Source: SHLJ01 sp041618535 (lineage in GTDB: Bacteria; Bacteroidota; Bacteroidia; Flavobacteriales; Flavobacteriaceae). Taken from it: a stretch of DNA of 14,675 bases. Of the stretch, positions 14,449 to 14,675 are shown one piece after another. The notes beneath the pieces were generated by a model. The model was given only the letters and a program-made list of their open reading frames with translations. It searched no databases and was not told the DNA's origin. The stretch lies in contig JBFKFP010000063.1 in the NCBI GenBank assembly GCA_041618535.1, positions 1-14,675 of the forward strand, written 5' to 3'. Numbering within the stretch: position 1 is the first letter of the stretch; the number at the start of each line of letters is the position of its first letter. The translations under genes were made by a program, and so were the position numbers.

Positions 14449-14675
14449 ATGAGATCAATAATTCGATTTTTCTCGTTGGCAGCCCTTTTCGTCTTCTTCG
14501 GCTGTAACGTAGAAAGTGTGTCAGACACAAATCTGGAAGTAAACAAAAAAGAAAAAAGTGTAGATGAATGTGAGACAGCTTTCGCCTACTCTGAAGATGC
14601 ATGTTTCAATGACCTCGGATTCAAGCGATGGGGCTGGAGAATAGGTCCTGTTGGTGATGGATTTAGCGGCAGTTA
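14449..14675 (+). CDS. Small Cys-containing lipoprotein, N-terminal part (cut by window edge)
   Basis: The ATG at 14449 opens a frame of 75 codons that runs off the window. The first 19 residues (MRSIIRFFSLAALFVFFGC) form a lipoprotein signal peptide with lipobox FFGC and Cys19 as the lipid-modified residue. A charged linker (VNKKEKSVDE) follows, then ECETAFAYSEDACF (40-53) with two cysteines (C41, C52) and RWGWRIGP (60-67). I recall similar small lipoproteins with an ETAFAY...CF...RWGW segment in Flavobacteriaceae, but no function is known to me and the family name cannot be given from here. It should be anchored in the outer membrane or on the surface. Whether it belongs with the DUF1800/DUF1501 pair is open. 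Confidence 0.75.
   Translation, partial: MRSIIRFFSLAALFVFFGCNVESVSDTNLEVNKKEKSVDECETAFAYSEDACFNDLGFKRWGWRIGPVGDGFSGS

Overview
This window looks like chromosomal DNA from a Bacteroidetes species, most likely a marine-type member of the Flavobacteriaceae. The main clues are the AT-rich leaders with -7 elements of the form TAnnTTTG and little visible Shine-Dalgarno sequence, and proteins typical of that group: an IPExxxVDY-family protein, an RNase HI with an N-terminal hybrid-binding domain, Bacteroidetes-type lipoboxes and a DUF1800/DUF1501 pair. Genus and species cannot be fixed from what is visible. I see no tRNA, rRNA, CRISPR array, insertion sequence or phage gene. The genes are tightly packed and no gene-free stretch exceeds about 180 bases.

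Layout. On the minus strand at the left edge are the first 13 codons of a probable PfkB-family sugar kinase (1-40), an RNase HI (121-759) and purN (752-1327, overlapping rnhA by 8 bases). From a divergent AT-rich region, a plus-strand block of core metabolism follows: acpP, fabF, rnc, a small IPExxxVDY protein and pyk (1510-5805). Next come dinB on the minus strand, tail-to-tail with pyk, and a divergent CYTH-domain phosphatase-like gene (6938-7411). The middle holds three minus-strand genes: an ABM-fold monooxygenase-like protein, an exported SH3-domain protein and a lipoprotein-type isoaspartyl peptidase/asparaginase. The isoaspartyl peptidase gene is divergent from an ALDH7-type aldehyde dehydrogenase (10068-11621), which ends in a very clear intrinsic terminator. 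The right end carries the DUF1800 and DUF1501 genes, two bases apart, and the start of a small lipoprotein gene cut by the window edge.

How the genes relate. acpP and fabF supply the carrier and condensing enzyme of fatty-acid elongation, and rnc follows 8 bases later. The most notable signal is at that junction: a perfect 10-bp hairpin followed by seven T residues lies inside the first codons of rnc. It looks like an intrinsic terminator overlapping coding sequence and could set low rnc expression relative to acpP-fabF. The IPExxxVDY gene and pyk share one base (TAATG), which suggests translational coupling. The DUF1501 protein has a twin-arginine-like leader, while its DUF1800 partner shows no signal peptide, which raises the question of how the pair reaches the envelope. 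Nothing here is a clear new defence or mobile system; most of the window is ordinary core genome with a few regulatory and envelope questions.
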